64,000 nt of DNA from Amblyornis subalaris (taxonomy: Eukaryota; Chordata; Aves; Passeriformes; Ptilonorhynchidae): positions 1,242,956-1,306,955 of the forward strand of contig JACAXG010000166.1 of the NCBI GenBank assembly GCA_018881555.1. Reading direction: 5' to 3'. The translations under genes were made by a program, and so were the position numbers. Below the pieces are notes generated by a model, which worked only from the letters and a program-made list of their open reading frames with translations, searched no databases and was not told where the DNA came from. Shown here piece by piece: positions 46,847 to 61,800 of the stretch; within the stretch, counting starts at the first letter, position 1, and each line of letters opens with the position of its first letter.

Positions 46847-49800
46847 GTAAGTGCCCGTCCCGTCCCGCTCCGCTCCGTCCTGCCCCGCCGAGTCGGTCCC
46901 CGGAGCCGGGAGCGGCGTTGTGCCGGCGCCGTGCGAGAGCCGGGCGAAGGATGGGGTAGCAGCTCCTCGGTCCCGGCAGCAGCCGAGCCACTGCCGCCGG
47001 TCCCGGGGCGGCTCTCGGAGGGGACGCGGCGGGAGCGCTTTGCTCAGGCCCCGGAGCGGGGTTGGAGCCGGCGTCTGCCCCCGTCGGTCCCCAGGAGGGA
47101 CCGCTCCGCATCGCTTCCCCGCTCGGGCGGCTCTGGCGGCAGAGACGCCCTGGCCGGGGAGCCAAACCCGATCCCGAGCGGCCGGCGGGGCATGAATCTC
47201 GCGCTGCGGGATTCTCTGCGTAGCCTTGCTTCATGCAGATAATGGTGGTGATAAATGGCATGTAAAAAGATGTAGTTACGGTATTTTGCTTCCTGACGTT
47301 GTGTCCCGTGGCATTTCAGAAGTTGTGCTGCTCTCTCTTAGACTGCGCTTTGTGGAAGTGCTGTGTGTGAGTGGTGCTGTGTCTGTGTTAAGCTGCTGAG
47401 GAGTCTAGAGAAGGAAAAGTTCCATGTAAGCACTCTCCGCGTCTGCTTCCCGAGTATGTTCCCGTTTCATGTTAAAGATTAGGCAGTGTGTAGTAGCTGG
47501 TGCGTTTCAGACCTTTGAATCCTTGTGTCACTAACTGCAAAGCCTCGGTGCTGCCAGAAGGAATCAGGCTCTGGTTCTCAAGTGCNGGCTGCAGTAACAT
47601 CTAGCTTTTGCCACTTTCCCCCCACCCTTTTCCAGTCTTAAGAAAGGGCTGTAAAACTGGAAAAGCTGCTGGCTTTCATCGTGCCGAGGGGTCTCTCATC
47701 TCTCCCTCTTAGTCTTTAGTTTATGTAACTTTATAAGCAAATTGTATAGCTATTGAGCAAGTATTTTTGCAGTACATCATCTAGTCTTGTTTGCATTTTT
47801 TTATTGCCTACATATATTAGAAACCATCCTGTCTTAACTTGCATGTGTTGCACCATCTTTCTCTGCTATCTTAATCCTGTAAGTCTCGGTACTAAAAGAA
47901 AAAAGCTTCTATTTTTGTCCCACCCTTTATTTTTAAGACAGCATGTGTGGCTGCAGAGTTATCAGGAGACTGGTAAATGCATGTAATAAACTTTCCTCTT
48001 TGCTTTCTGATAAGGAATTATGTGATCCGGCTCTCCATGAAATCACTATTTGGAACCTTTCCATTATTTTTATAAGAACTATTGACCTCAAAGTGCAGTG
48101 CTGTAAAAGAAAACTGTAGTTTTCAGGCACCATGAAAAACTTATGCGTATTTATCAGGGAATTTACTCCTCGTTTTTTTTGTTGTCACTAAAAGTTAGTT
48201 TGTATCTGCTAAGCTAACAACTTTATTTTACATTTAAGTTCTTAAGTGACAGAAAGTAGCTAGGTAACTTTTACAGGAACAGTCTCTAGTGGTGTTAAAT
48301 TTTGAGTTTATACCTATAGACAGTGATATTTTGACTCCTGAAATAGCCAGAAATACTTGTATGTAGTGTCCTCCAAGCATATGGTTTTTACTGAGTGTTG
48401 TGTGTCACTTGGTTCCTAAACCTTTCTTTTTGCTTTGGTNAGCTTTTATTTATCATCTGTTCTATACATGAATACTAGAGATTAGGTCAATTTACTCCGG
48501 TAAAGCTATTTGGATTGTCTAGCCTGACAACAAAGGAATGTTATTAGTTGTTGAATGCTCAAGCTGCTGTTTCACAGTCTATTTTGACCTGCTGGATGCC
48601 AAACTAAAGCGTATTTAGAAGTCCAGTATGAAAGTCCTATTCCGGTAGTGGAAGTGGTGGTGGTGTGTCAGGGGGCTGTGTGGTGCCTGATAGTGGGCAC
48701 AGCATTCATAGGAAGTGGTGGAACACGGCCCTAAAACGACTGAAACAGGGTTCTCATATGTGCTATGCTTCTAAGAAATTGCATTTGAAATTCTGCCTTC
48801 CAGTATGCACTGACATGGAAGTCCCTGTTTCTCTTTATTGGCCATGAAAAACACTGGAAAGTGAGAGTTCCTGTGGGCACGAGTACNGGAGGTGCCACAA
48901 TATGGGTGCCAGAATGCTCCCGGTCTTGCCCCCAGTGTTGTGATGGGGCAGATGGCTGCATCATGTTGGAAACTGGCAGTATCAAAGCATAGCTGGTGTA
49001 TTCCCATGGAAATAACAATTCTGCCTCTATTTCCTCTTTCCCCAAGTATGTGGATTAGAGACTTCTTAGTATTTGGGTAATTTGCTATTGTTATAAGACG
49101 TATGACAAAATCTGCTTGTTTGGGCTATGATGATGAAAATGTATTCTTTTAGTTTGGGAAAAGAGATGACTAAACCTTTGTGGAGTCCCATAATGACTCT
49201 TTTATTTGTAATATTTTTAATAAATTTAATCACAAATATTATCATAAGAAAGATTTAAAATATATTATTAGAATGAGAATGATTACATTTTTTTAATAAG
49301 CTTTTTATTTGGGAGACTTCTCAAAAGCCAGTGGTACAAGAATAAAATGGGAGGCAAGCTACCACTTGTTTAATAGATTCTAATTATAATAATAGATGTT
49401 TCTTTACTTGCCATTATGATGTTTATTTTTAAGCATTTCTGCTCTTCCCAGAGAGATCATTTTAAGTTAATTAAACTGTTTCAAATTCCTGTTCTAGAAA
49501 TCTAGGCAGTCTATGAATGGCAACTAATGAAAACAAATGGATTGCCAGCTAGCCTGGATTTTCTATCAGGGTCCACACAGGACACATTTAAGGTTCTGAA
49601 AATTGCACAGGTTGAAAACTGGTAGCTTATGTTGGTCGTCACATGAATTGAGCTTTGATGAGGTGCTTTGTGTTTATACCTATACTTACCTCTATGCTAA
49701 AGAGGAGCCTGGAGATGACTCTGAAAACCAGAGCAAGTTTGATAAGCCTGGGTTTGCCTGCCTGTAGACATTCTCTTCAACCAGTCCTGCAGCTTGTTCA

Positions 49801-52800
49801 GCTAACCCAATTTCTAAACTGAAGAACCCTAATGCCTGACAAGACTTGCTCTTGCCAGCTGTGTTCTCTCTTGAGCAGACTGATTCTGATGGAAGGAAGC
49901 ATTTGATTTTATGTCATCTAGACATGACTTTATGCTTCAAATTGACTTCCTCAGTCAAGTGCTGATGAGTCAAGTGCATCTCGAAGGTGCTGGGGTTCCT
50001 GGAAGATATTGGAAGATGCCAAGAACCTTGTTTAGTCTGTTTCTTACTTTGTAACTTCTGAATTTTGCCACCTGCACCGGCACAGTCTCGTGGCAGTTCC
50101 TGCTCGGAGTGCACTGAATGTGTCTGTAGAGCAGAGATGCAGAAAAGCACAGCAGATCCCAATAAGAAAATGATGACTGCAGTGAATTTGGGTAACGATT
50201 CATTAACATGCGGATCTGCCGTTGTCGGTCGCTCGGGCACTTGGAGATTGTTTTTACGAGAGCACTTGCTAAGGCAGGGCTGACTCATCATGTTCGGTAC
50301 ATGCTGAGCTCAGAGTGCACTACTGTTTTGTTTATACATTGCTTCCATTTTTGACAGACTTCCTTGAATTACCCTTACACACAAAATTAACCAGAAATTA
50401 TGCCAGCTGANGGCTTTCGTAAGTTACAGAAGTACACAATTTCCTGTTCTGCTCCACATGTACATATTTGCGCAATGAAAAAAAAAGAATATAAAAGGTG
50501 TTTTTCTCATTTTAAATATAATCTTAAGTAGGCCTGGATACTCTAATTTCTTCATGTCTTCTTTTATATCTCCTTTTTGGTAAGTGTTTTTTTTTCTGTG
50601 TTTTTTTGCTTGCAGAAAAGAAGGACCTAAAACCTCATGTGAATTTCTCTGTAACTCCGTAGCTCTAGTCAGATTCAGATTAGAATGGGCAAGACTTTTG
50701 CTTTATTAATTCTTCAGATGTCATAAAGTTATAACAGCTGGGCTTTAGGTGTTGAAACCTTTGTTTTGTTTCTTCTTTTTCCTGCAGGACATTTCTTCTG
50801 GTGGGAGCTCCAAAAGCAAACACTACCCAGCACAATATCGTAGAAGGAGGGCAGGTGCTCAAATGTAACTGGAACTCAAACAGGAACTGCCAGCCCATTA
50901 TATTTGATGCCACAGGTAATGTATGGGTCACTGTGGGTGGGATGGGATGTCTCTGCTCTAGTGCTGCTGTGGGGAAGCAGAAGGGACTCAGGTCCATGGG
51001 GGATTTTTTAATGGTCAGCGTGAATGCGGCTGTTTTTGGACTGGCAAATAGTCAAGGCTTGTTTGTGTTTTCCTTGTCCTCTCCTCTGTTTTAGAATTGT
51101 GTTGTCCTTGGTATGTGCTGAAAGCCTGATTGAGCAAACATTATTCTTCTCGTGTATTAACCTATTTATAGTTCTCCTCTGTACTTTCCAGCAATCCTAA
51201 AACATTTGGCAACCTAATTCCCAATGAACCCCGAGGGGTTTTCTTCCTATTAAGAATGTGAGACGTGAGGAAAGATACTTTTCAATATCAGCAAAGGTGG
51301 TATAGGCAAAAATACTCAGAAGTTTCATCTGAAACCAGGAGTATGAACTAAAAGCTGTGTAAAAATGTCTTTTTAAAATTTTTCACCTCAGATGTAGCTT
51401 CATAGTATTTGGGACTTCTATGATAGCAGCCCTTCAGGTGCCTCAGATCATAGGCATTCCGTACCCATTTCTGAAGCGCAGAAAAGCCAAGCAGCAGCAA
51501 CATGGACATGAAATATTTCAGTCACTCTTCATGCTCTGGTGCACAGAGTGATTTCACAAGATGTGGCAGGTCATGAGAACGCACTGCGTGTGCTTTTCTG
51601 CTCCAGCCACTCTGTGTTGAAGCCTGTTTTCCACAGCATGTTTCAGGCTGGTGGAAAAACCTCCCCACGTCATGGGAGGGGATTAGCAAGACCCATGTGG
51701 TAGGGCAGAGGAAACACCTGCGCGTTTAAGGTCTGGTNGGTTATAATTCATTCTTGCCTCTGCTGGTGTTTTGACTTGGAAGTCTAAAGGTTGTTAGATT
51801 GATGCAGCCTTCCTAAATCCTGTACGGTACAGTGGAGAAGCTCTTCAAATTCTATTGTCAAAGTATGCCACAAAACGTTGTTGGTGTTCAGATTTCTGAA
51901 ATCTTCATATCTTTTTGTGAAAACCACTATGTTACCAGTTCCATTGCAAAAAAAAAACCAAAAAGAGACGTTTGTAATGGTACACACAAACCCCAAATCA
52001 TAATCATTCTCTTTCACTCATTTATCATTCTCTCATATCATTCTATAGGAACATATCTGCAAGATTACTTAGGTCTCTTATAAGGAGCAAAGTGTAGAAT
52101 TTTTGTCTGCATCAGTGTAAGACAGCAAAAATAGACTATAATTATCTTTTTTTGTTGTTCTCTGGGCTTATTGTTTACTAGAATACAAGTATACTTTTTG
52201 TTAGTTTGCATATTTTAAAGAAAGAATCTAGATGCCCCTTAATTAATAATCTTCACTCATATTATAACCAAAAAACTTCTGNTGGAGAAAGATGAGCCAC
52301 ACAGGTAGGTTCTAGACACATCTTCTAGTGGGAATTGCAGTGCATTTATCAGTTTATGCTGTGAACATTTGCAACAGGCTTTTCCATGTGCCGGGCCAGG
52401 TTGTTAGAGAGAAGCTACGTTGCTTTGCTGTGTGTTTGTGCTTAAGGTATGTGCTACTGGGCAAACTGTGTTTTGTTCATCGTTTGCCTTTAAGGAACAG
52501 GCAGGTTAATCGCTTGAAATTTAACAGTAAAAATAGCAGGTCATAACAGCTTAAGAGGATTTCTTTCAGGGACACTTTAACTCATTCCAGCTTTGAGGCA
52601 GTGAATGGGGAAATAATGCATTTGTCAATTATTCTCCTGGTTAAAAGGGGCATTGTATTTCAGCTTGATAAAATAATAAATGCCCTGAGACAAAAAAGAA
52701 AATGTCTTTTTCTTTGTGCATAATACAATGGTCGATTCCCTGCGTTCTGATGACAAAGTCACTGCCAGCATTGTAAGCCCCTGCTGCTGCCTGCCCCTGC

Positions 52801-55800
52801 CTCATAAGGGAACAGGGCTTAGGGAAGACTCGTGACCCACTTTGAGGAAATAGGAAGTGGAAGATCTGACCACTGACTTGTGGTGTTGATGTGAAGGGGC
52901 TTTTTGTAGATGACTAAATGTAACCTCTGCAGGAATTCAGGCTCACCCATCACTGTTTAACATTTGTGCAATACTGTTTGTAACTCCAGAGGTATTGCTT
53001 AGCCCTGCAGTACAAGGCAGATTTTTTATTCCCTCCTAGATTATTTAGTTGTTCTGTTAATGGAAAAAAGAGGTTCTGCATCATTACTGAGGTGTGTTTC
53101 TTCAGAGTTATTTTCTAATTGCTTACAGCTAGTGAGAAATCTGACCTGTGAAAATAATGAGAATGTTTGTACTCGTGGCTTTCCTCTGCTAACCTGTCGA
53201 TGCTAAACTCCNTATGTGGAGTTGGATGCCCCATAATTACTAGGAGTCATGACTCTATTGCTGCTCCTGCTGCCTTCTGCCAGGTAGCACAGCTGGAGAT
53301 GCTGGAGCAGGCCAAGCGGTGTGTGAGGGCAGGGCAGAGGCCGTGTTCCTGTGCTGGGAAGGTGGCAGGGGAATGGAGGAAAGAGCAAGTCTTGTTCTGA
53401 CTGTGTGAGGTTGTGTTTGTCCCCTTGTCTTGTGGTTGTATCACAAATAAATACGAGAGTAGAGTTTTACAGAGGTCCAGCAAGTAAGTTTTTTTCTCTC
53501 TATATTGTTTTATTACTATTAATTAATATTATTTCTTCTTAAACATTTCTTGGTTTTTAGTTAAGTTTTTCTNCAGCTTTAGGTGTCCTTTTCTCTTCCT
53601 CATCTGTACAAAGGCCACACCGAGCTCAGTGGCTGCACAGAGTTGGGTTTTATTTTCTAACTCTTGCTTTAACATCATATTTGCACAGCAGCATCGTCAT
53701 TTACGTGATCAAATGCCATGGTTTTTCCGTAGCCCAAGAGAGAAGGTACCATCTNCTGGAGGATAATCTTTGGAGGCGTAGTTCCAGCCCCTGTGTTACA
53801 CCAGCATTGCTTGCTTACTTGCGTTTACCCTCACCCCAGCTCCCGTGGAGGAAAGCAATAAGTCACTAAGCTGATAGTTCCTGTACTACAGAATTTACTC
53901 TTTGTTTATTCCTTCCTGTGGGTGACCACTTAGGTCTGTCAGGATGGGAGCTGGGCAGTAGGAGTCCATTTGTGGAATGTCGTTTGTGTAGCTCTCATGC
54001 TGAAATTATATGTAATTCCCTCTTTCTCATGCCTTACCCATCAGTCTGTAATGTAAAAAAAAAAGAGCATATATTATAATTTTTAAACTTCTGACTGAAA
54101 AAGCAATGTTCTTTCATTGTTCCTACACAGCGTATTTTGTCATTTAAAACAACAATATATTTCATGGAATCATAGAATAGCCTGTGTTGGAAGAGACCTT
54201 AAAGATCATCTAGCTTCAACCCCCTGCCACAGGCAGGGGGAATTTTTGAAGAGGAACCTCCNTTTGTTCTGGATCTCTCAGCACAGTGGTTACACTCACT
54301 AAAAATACACTAGAGAATATTCTGTCTGTATGTCTGTGTGTGTTTCTGTGCACATTATACTAATTGCTTCTGACATTCTGGTATATATATGGTGGCTTTG
54401 GAAGGCAAAATGTTTATATGGCACATTAACACTTCCCAAATGTAAAGATGCTTTGCTGTGGGGCTTCTCAGCCTTTTAGTGTTGACATCAGTTGGCTTTG
54501 ATTTAACATAGTTATGACTATGTGAAAATTGCATAACAGACTTGTGTGGTAGAATATGCCCTCAAGTTCAGGGGTGCACATAGCTGCGCTGCATGTGCTT
54601 GAGTCTTCGTGGCCAGAAATTCAATACTTTTTTTAAAAAAGGCTTTCTGGTGTCATTAGGCTTTTGCTCTTAGACGTACGTAAAGATAAAAGTTAACAAG
54701 GACCCAATCACCAGAGCAAAGCTTGCTCACACGTACACCTCTGTTGGTCCTGTTGCAAAACTGAAATATGAAGAGGTGCTGTTGTTGCTTTAGCAGGTTA
54801 TCCTTCAAGTCTAGATAGAAACAGGTCTGATTTGAAAAGTTTTTTTACCCTATTCCTGTTTACCTTGTTAATTCAGCAGTGAACATGCCTCTGTCAGAAA
54901 ACTAAAATTTCTGGTATTGGTTTTCTTCTATATCTNGACTTCTTTCTACAACTGACACAGCATTACCACAACTTCAATTGAATTGTTATGTAAGATACTT
55001 GGGATTTTTCGCCTCTGTCTCAGTTAACTTTCAGAGTTTCAGAATGTGTAGGAGCCCCTACTTTTTCAGGACAAGCACTGAAGGGAAATTTATATTCTGA
55101 AGGTAACATATTCTTCAAAGTTGTCATAAGCACAAGCAATATTAATAAATCCTTTCCTTTGCAAGATGTTTTAATTTGCACATTCAAATTATCAAAAAAT
55201 CAGGTTGTAGCTCAAGGTGGGTAAATATTTGTCTTCATTCTTCTCCATTCTCTACTTTGGATAATTTTGGGACTGAAAATTTAGTTTTATTTTTTATTTT
55301 ATAGAAATAGGGGAATGCTCTGAATTTTGTAAAGAAGAAAGTATCTGGGAAAGCAAATGGTGAAAAAACTGCTCTTACACCTGGCTGAGCTCTACCAGAC
55401 TGACCAGAGACTTGGTTCCTGTCTTAAAAAGCTTGACACTCAGCTTCTTCTGCCAGCTGCTTAGCAGCTTTTTCCAGTAAAAACATATTTCTTGTGGGTA
55501 AACTGTGAAGGGAATGTGCTTAATACAGCAGCCCGTTTTCTGTTTCTCATCAGTTCTGAGACAAAGATCCAAACCCATTTGTTTTGAAGACATATCAATC
55601 TCCCCTTTTTTACTGGCACAGCAAAGACTTCATAGGTAGTACCAAATGTTATCATCAGTATTTCCATAATCTTGCTTAGGAAGAAGATTCTTGAAAAGTT
55701 TAAGTATATTCTGCAAGTTTAATTTATTATGTGTAGTTGTCCATTTTCTGTGTATAAAATTAAACATGTCTTTTTCTGTGCAAGAAGAGGATCAAAAGTT

Positions 55801-58800
55801 CACGGAGCCAGACAACAAAACCAGTGAGCAGAGNGGTGGCCAAATGTGCTTTTTAGGAAAATCAACAAGTCATCTTTATGTTTTTACTTATGTGCTTTAC
55901 AGTTTGGCATGCATGGANTGGCAGGGTTGATACACTTAGCTAATTGTCTGACGTCTAGATAAATACCTCTATTATTTGGCCATGGAATTTTAGAGGATCA
56001 CTCTGAGTTCTGATCACAAACAAAAAATTATTCAGAGACCCATGTAAACAGTTGGAGTTAATCATGCTATACACACATGTGGCAAATTAATATAAATCAA
56101 AAGAGTTTCCTAAGTGCTTGTTTTCCAAAAGGAAGCAATCTTCATAATTATTTAAATTATTTTACTTTTCTCTTTGGGGTCCCAGCTCTTCGTCAGTCAA
56201 GAGCAGTGGGAAGTGAGTTGGTAGAAATACCATTTCTTCATGTTTCCATGGCTTTTCCTGTTAATGTAACCGAATTATNTTGTTACCTGCTACTTTTTTT
56301 TTAAAGAAAACTTTAATTGAGAAATGTATCTGTTGCAGTACAAGATGCTTGAAAATGTAGCTCTTCATGTCAGCATCAGAAGGTGCAGTCCTGAGACTGC
56401 CTCAAGAGCTGCTGCATTTAGAATCATCTGATGAAATGCAAACAGCTCTACGAACTGTTACAAAGGAAAATATGCTCATAAAACCAATTTGAACTTCTAT
56501 GCTAATGAATTGCAGATTTCTGGAGCAGATTTCATGTTTAGCCCAGAAAGATTTGCTTGTTCAGACAGTGTATTGTTTTGCTTTTCTGAGACCCGTGGTA
56601 AACCATGGATGCACGGCTGAGTGGTCATTCCTTCTCTTGGGGAAAGCTTTCCCTACTGCTTTCATTCTCTGTAGCAGATCTCAAAATTCAAGACTGGGGA
56701 GACTTACAGAAGCTGTTGAATACTGAAAACTAGGAGCATCTCAAGCGTTTGCAGCTCTGTGTGGTGTACTTTTACTGCTTCGGGAAAAGAATTCAGTGTG
56801 GCCTCTGCCTGGAGAAAGTTTTATCACTGACGGTTGTACTGTCCCATCCCATGTGCTTTGATGCAACAAAGTAATTTTAGAGAACGGTTTGTTCTTAAAT
56901 GCTTTTGGATACAATTCTTTAAGGACTGGATATTTTGATTTGTGCTAAAAGAGGAGAAGGAGGCTTTTGAAAGGGAAAATACGGGTAAAGAACTCTCCTG
57001 ATTCCTCCTTATGTTTCCAGATTTGGTTTTTTTCTGTCCCCAAGTGGGTGATTCTAAACAATAGGAGGCTTTGTTTGGAAGCCTAAACCACCAGTTTGGC
57101 ATGGCTGGATCTATCTGTGACCTATTTAGCTTGAAGTGGGTATTTTAACTGCTTTGGGGAGCTTTGAGCTGTAGCATTGTACAGAGTAAGATCTGCTGAT
57201 GTTGAAGTTATGACTGAAGTGGATGCTGTGAGCTTACATTTGCCTTCTGGAGATTTTGATCATTGTGCAAAACAGTCAGTTGTTCATAACTCCATCATTT
57301 CCACTTAGGGAATAAGGAAGTGTGGGATAGGTCGGTATTCTTTGAAAATAGCTTGCTTTAAACAAAGTGCTGCTTTATTTTTAGCTGATTTCTTTATTGA
57401 TATTACTGTGCAATCCACAGGGAATTTCAGTCTCAAAGGCCATCGATTTAATCAACAGTAAGGCAATAAATCTTGTGAAGACCATTCATTCATTGGTAGT
57501 GAAATTGATTGATTTTTATCTGGCTAAATCTATCATTACCTCAGTCCCCCTGACGTTTAGTTGCTATCCTTATTGTGTGTGCTGGATAACTGGACTGTGC
57601 CTTGGGATCTGGGTGCTGCTCTGAATGCAGAAGAGGGCGGCAGAATGTATAAAACCTCCTCCGCATGTTGTTAGAGCTGACAGCAGAGAAATGCTCATGC
57701 TTTTGTGATTAGGTAGACTCCTGCCTGAATACTGTTGGCTCTGTCTGTGTGTGGCTGGATGTCAGTGGTATGACGAGTTGGAAAAAAAAGGCGGCTTACT
57801 TACATTAGGCAAGGGAAAAGATGCTTTTGTTCCAGCACCGCCCCGGGGAAAAACACAGGATTCATACCTCAGAAGAGGGAAGGGGAGTAGTAGGAAGGTC
57901 TGTGCTCCTGTCTCCGTGAGTCATTACAAAACACCGGGCTCATCCAAGGTTGCTAAAGCATCAGCTGCCTCAGAGCATGGGGTGTTTCAAGGAAAGATAA
58001 GCTTGTGCTCACTTGCTCCTGCTGCGTCAGCTGAGGTTGAAATCGCTCAGATTTTGGATGTAAGATAGATGAAAGATACTTTATACTGCACATATAAAGT
58101 ATATATGCGTATATACTTTATACTGAGTTCTCATATTATGAAAAGAGGGCTCTTGCCTATTTTATAACTTTGTCTTTCTTTTGGCTAGCTGCAGAGTTTC
58201 CTTTTACGTAGAAGGGGCCACTTCATTTACTTTGAATTGGCATAGTTACAAAGAGGTTTATTTTAAAGGGAGTTCTCTGAATTGGGTGACCATTTGCGTT
58301 TTACAACTTCTAAAGTATTCTTAGTATGATGACACTGAACCAGGTTTCGTTAGTTCAGTGTCTCTTGACTCACGATTCTCTCTGTTAAGTCTGGCTGAAG
58401 ATCGGGGTAAATGTTTGAGTTCAGTTTGCTCATTACCATAAAAACAGGCGGGCTGCATGTTACAACTCGATCCACTTACTCAACGGCAGGCATTTCGTAG
58501 TAACTCCATTGTTTCTGTAACTGATAACATTTACCTTGGGAAAAAAAGGTGCCAAGTATCCAAAGCTGATAGCTAAAAGGAATCCATCACTGAAAAAACT
58601 TTTGATCTTTTTATTATATTTGGAAGATGGAATTATTTTTTTCCATAACTTCTACCCAGCATCTCTCCACATTAATTTTCACTTATAAAGTTAAATCCAT
58701 GGAAGGCAGTAAAGTGACACTGTTCCATTGGTCCACCAGCAACGCACCATTTTTAACGTTTTCATGAATAAATCTAGTCAGAATATAGTTTGTCCTGCCT

Positions 58801-61800
58801 AGATATATTTGTTTGAATGCCTCTTTAAAGGCCTTTTAAAGGCGAGGTTGGACAGGGCTCTGAGCAACCTGGTTTAGTGAAAGGTGTGTCTGCCCATGGC
58901 AGAGAGGTGGAACAAGGTGATCTTTAAGGTCCCTTCAAACCCAAACCATTCCATGATTCTATGATTAAAGACATGTCTAAGGTATTTTTGAGATACCGTG
59001 AAAGTTCAGAAATAAAAGAAAACCAGCTGTGGCTATAAGAACCCTTATAGTGTAGTAAGGCTGATTATAATACATCAAAGCGTGAGTCTGGATTTATAAA
59101 TCCTTGGATGCTTAAATCTTACCTGTAATATAGTTTGGTTCATTTAAGGTAGATACTGTTTTTAAAGGGTATGGGGGAAGGCTTTTTTAAAATTATATAT
59201 ATGTAAAAATATAAAACTACCACTAAAAATTATACCAAGATAAAATAATATTCAAGTCAGGCTCTTTATAATAAAACACAGAAATGCTGAAGTCAGTCCT
59301 GTACCTTCCCATGACACATCTTTTTTACAGTATACCTCAACATTTAACTGTGGTTAAAACTGCTTCAGTGAGGGCTGACATTTAAGTGTTTTAATGTTTG
59401 TTTTTCCCAGTCATGAAGAAAAACTGAAATGGTTTCTTGTTTAAAGTGAGGGGATTTTTGTTGAATGGGTGTTTTCCAGATTTCCTCATAAAATTAGTTT
59501 CTCTTCAGACCTGAGGGAGAGGCTTATAATCTATTTGCAGTGTTTTTCCTGGGGAGAATTTGGAGTGAGTGTAGGTAAAAAAAGGTTGCTTTTCTTCTGT
59601 AATGGAGAGTTAACATGAGATTTGGCCTTTATCAATTTTTTATCTGAGACATCTGTCAACGTTTCCAATATACATACCTTCTACTTGTTCTAGATCTTCT
59701 GTCCTCATGCACTTTGGAGGGTTACAGCCAGTTTCAAGCTGAATAGCAAGGCCCTCTCCCTATGATTCCCCCCACTTAGCTTTAGAGAACCTAAAGAAGC
59801 TTTGAATACGAGATAAATTCAGTGTAAGGCATCTTAGCCTTGTAGCCCATCTTGGTTTGTTATGCGCATCTGCAGTGACATGGGGCAATTTGACTGAGAT
59901 GTTTGCAATGTATTTTTACAATAGCAGTGTGCTATAAATAAATCAATTTTGCCAAATTGCCTAATGAAACACATTTTTCTGTGGGGTGGTGGGATTTTGT
60001 AAGAATTCTTAATTTGTTGTTTAAGCCTTCAGAAATTATGATGCTGGCTTCTGAAGTCATGACATCTGGCAGATAAACTACATTTGGCACATAATTATAT
60101 TTGTGGTCATGTTCGTTTGCTTTCCGGTTTGGAGATTTGGGGTTTTTATATGCCAGCTTCTGGTTGTATCTGAAAGCATAGAGATTTCTAATATTATCCT
60201 CAATTTAGAGCTGAATCAGAGCTTTTTAGTACTGTATAAACATATTTTTGTCCCCTAAACACTAAGAGAGAGGCTATCTTGGACATTGATCCTTCCTGTC
60301 AGCTCAAGAATGCACAGGGAAGAGGCAGAGAGGGGCTGTTACAGCAGGATGTGCTGGTTGATTTGCTGGTTCCCCTCTTCTCCAGTGCAGTCAACNTAGA
60401 CTATGGGCAGGTGGCTCCAGTAACCAGTGCTTGGTTTTCTTCTTATTATAATTTTTATTTTTATTATTGCTTCATGCTGCCTCATCTGATGTGTTCAGGT
60501 CAAACTTGGAAGGAACTAATTTCCTTAACAGCTGTGATAAAATCAGGTTGATGATGCGGAATGGCCACTTACCCCTCCTATTGCAACACGACCTTTCCTT
60601 CTACTTCCTGCCTGTTGTTTTAAACTTAAATGGGAAGTTTTGCATCCTAGACACCTTTATAGTACCTAGGACAATAGGATTCTGCTTTTCACTACAGAAC
60701 TGCTGTATCAGCTTTCCTCTTTGTCATGGATAATATAGCTCTGTATGAGTATCCAACAGCAGAGAAAAGTATAAAATGCCACTCCATTGTAAAACTTCCC
60801 AAGTTTTACATTGTTTAAAGCTTTGTTTGGCAAGTAGAGCTGAGACATTTCTTCGTAATCAAGAGTAGCTGGACAAGTACAGGGCAGAAGACGAATCTGT
60901 CTTTCCAGGCTACGTAACCTTGGGTGTGGTTACAAGATGAATTAACCACTTTTAAATCCCTGATGGTGCCAAAAAGGATAATTCCCAGCCATGTGTTTCT
61001 GTCTTCTCCTCAGCAGGTTAGTACTACTCCCCTCCCCATGCAGTCAACTGGGTTGGACCCTCATCCTGCTGAATACTTTGTTAGGAGGGTTCATTCTTAG
61101 GTGGTTCATATTGTGACCATGTGAGTCGTGCCAAGACAGAGATGGGCTGCAGGAATGAACATATGGACCGGAGCAAATGGGAGCTGCTGCCCCTTTTGGC
61201 GGCAGCTTCATCTGAAACTAACCCAGTCATGCCACTGCATCCTTTGAGCAAAATTGTCTGTGGGTGGATTTTCATGAATTAAAGGCAAGGAACAGAAACA
61301 ACAGTGATAAACCAAGGATTTTTGTATATGCTAAAGACAATTCTCTCTTTGGAAAACTTGATCTGGTTTTGTTTTTCTGTACCATTAGAAGGTGACGTGC
61401 CGATCTCCAAGCTACATTTTAGCCTGTGCAAGGGTGAGAGTATAAATGTTCAATGTACATAAATCTCTGCAGATGTGCTATCATCAGGCCCTCCATGTCT
61501 TTATCGCCAATCCAGTAAGAGATGGAGGGGTGGTGACAGAAGGAGGTGGGGGTTTAAATCTCCTTTGATGAAATTAGAAAAAAACACAATAGTTCTCTGT
61601 GTTGCAATGTGCTTGGCATTGGTTTCTGTGTGGTTCTAATCTGAGAGCAAAAATAGTCCAGTTACTTGCTTGTTTTGGCTAACTGGGCAGATTAGAATCT
61701 CTTTTGTCTTTTTCATGGGACTTCCCTAAAGGAAGTAACACAATCTCTGCAGACAAAACATTCTTTCCAAGGTGTAAAACAAGCAAGGAAGTTTTGATTC

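Noticed and set aside
46107..47261. 384-codon minus-strand and 294-codon plus-strand frames
   Set aside because: Both lie in the ITGAV CpG island and the CR1 tail, where stops are rare by composition.
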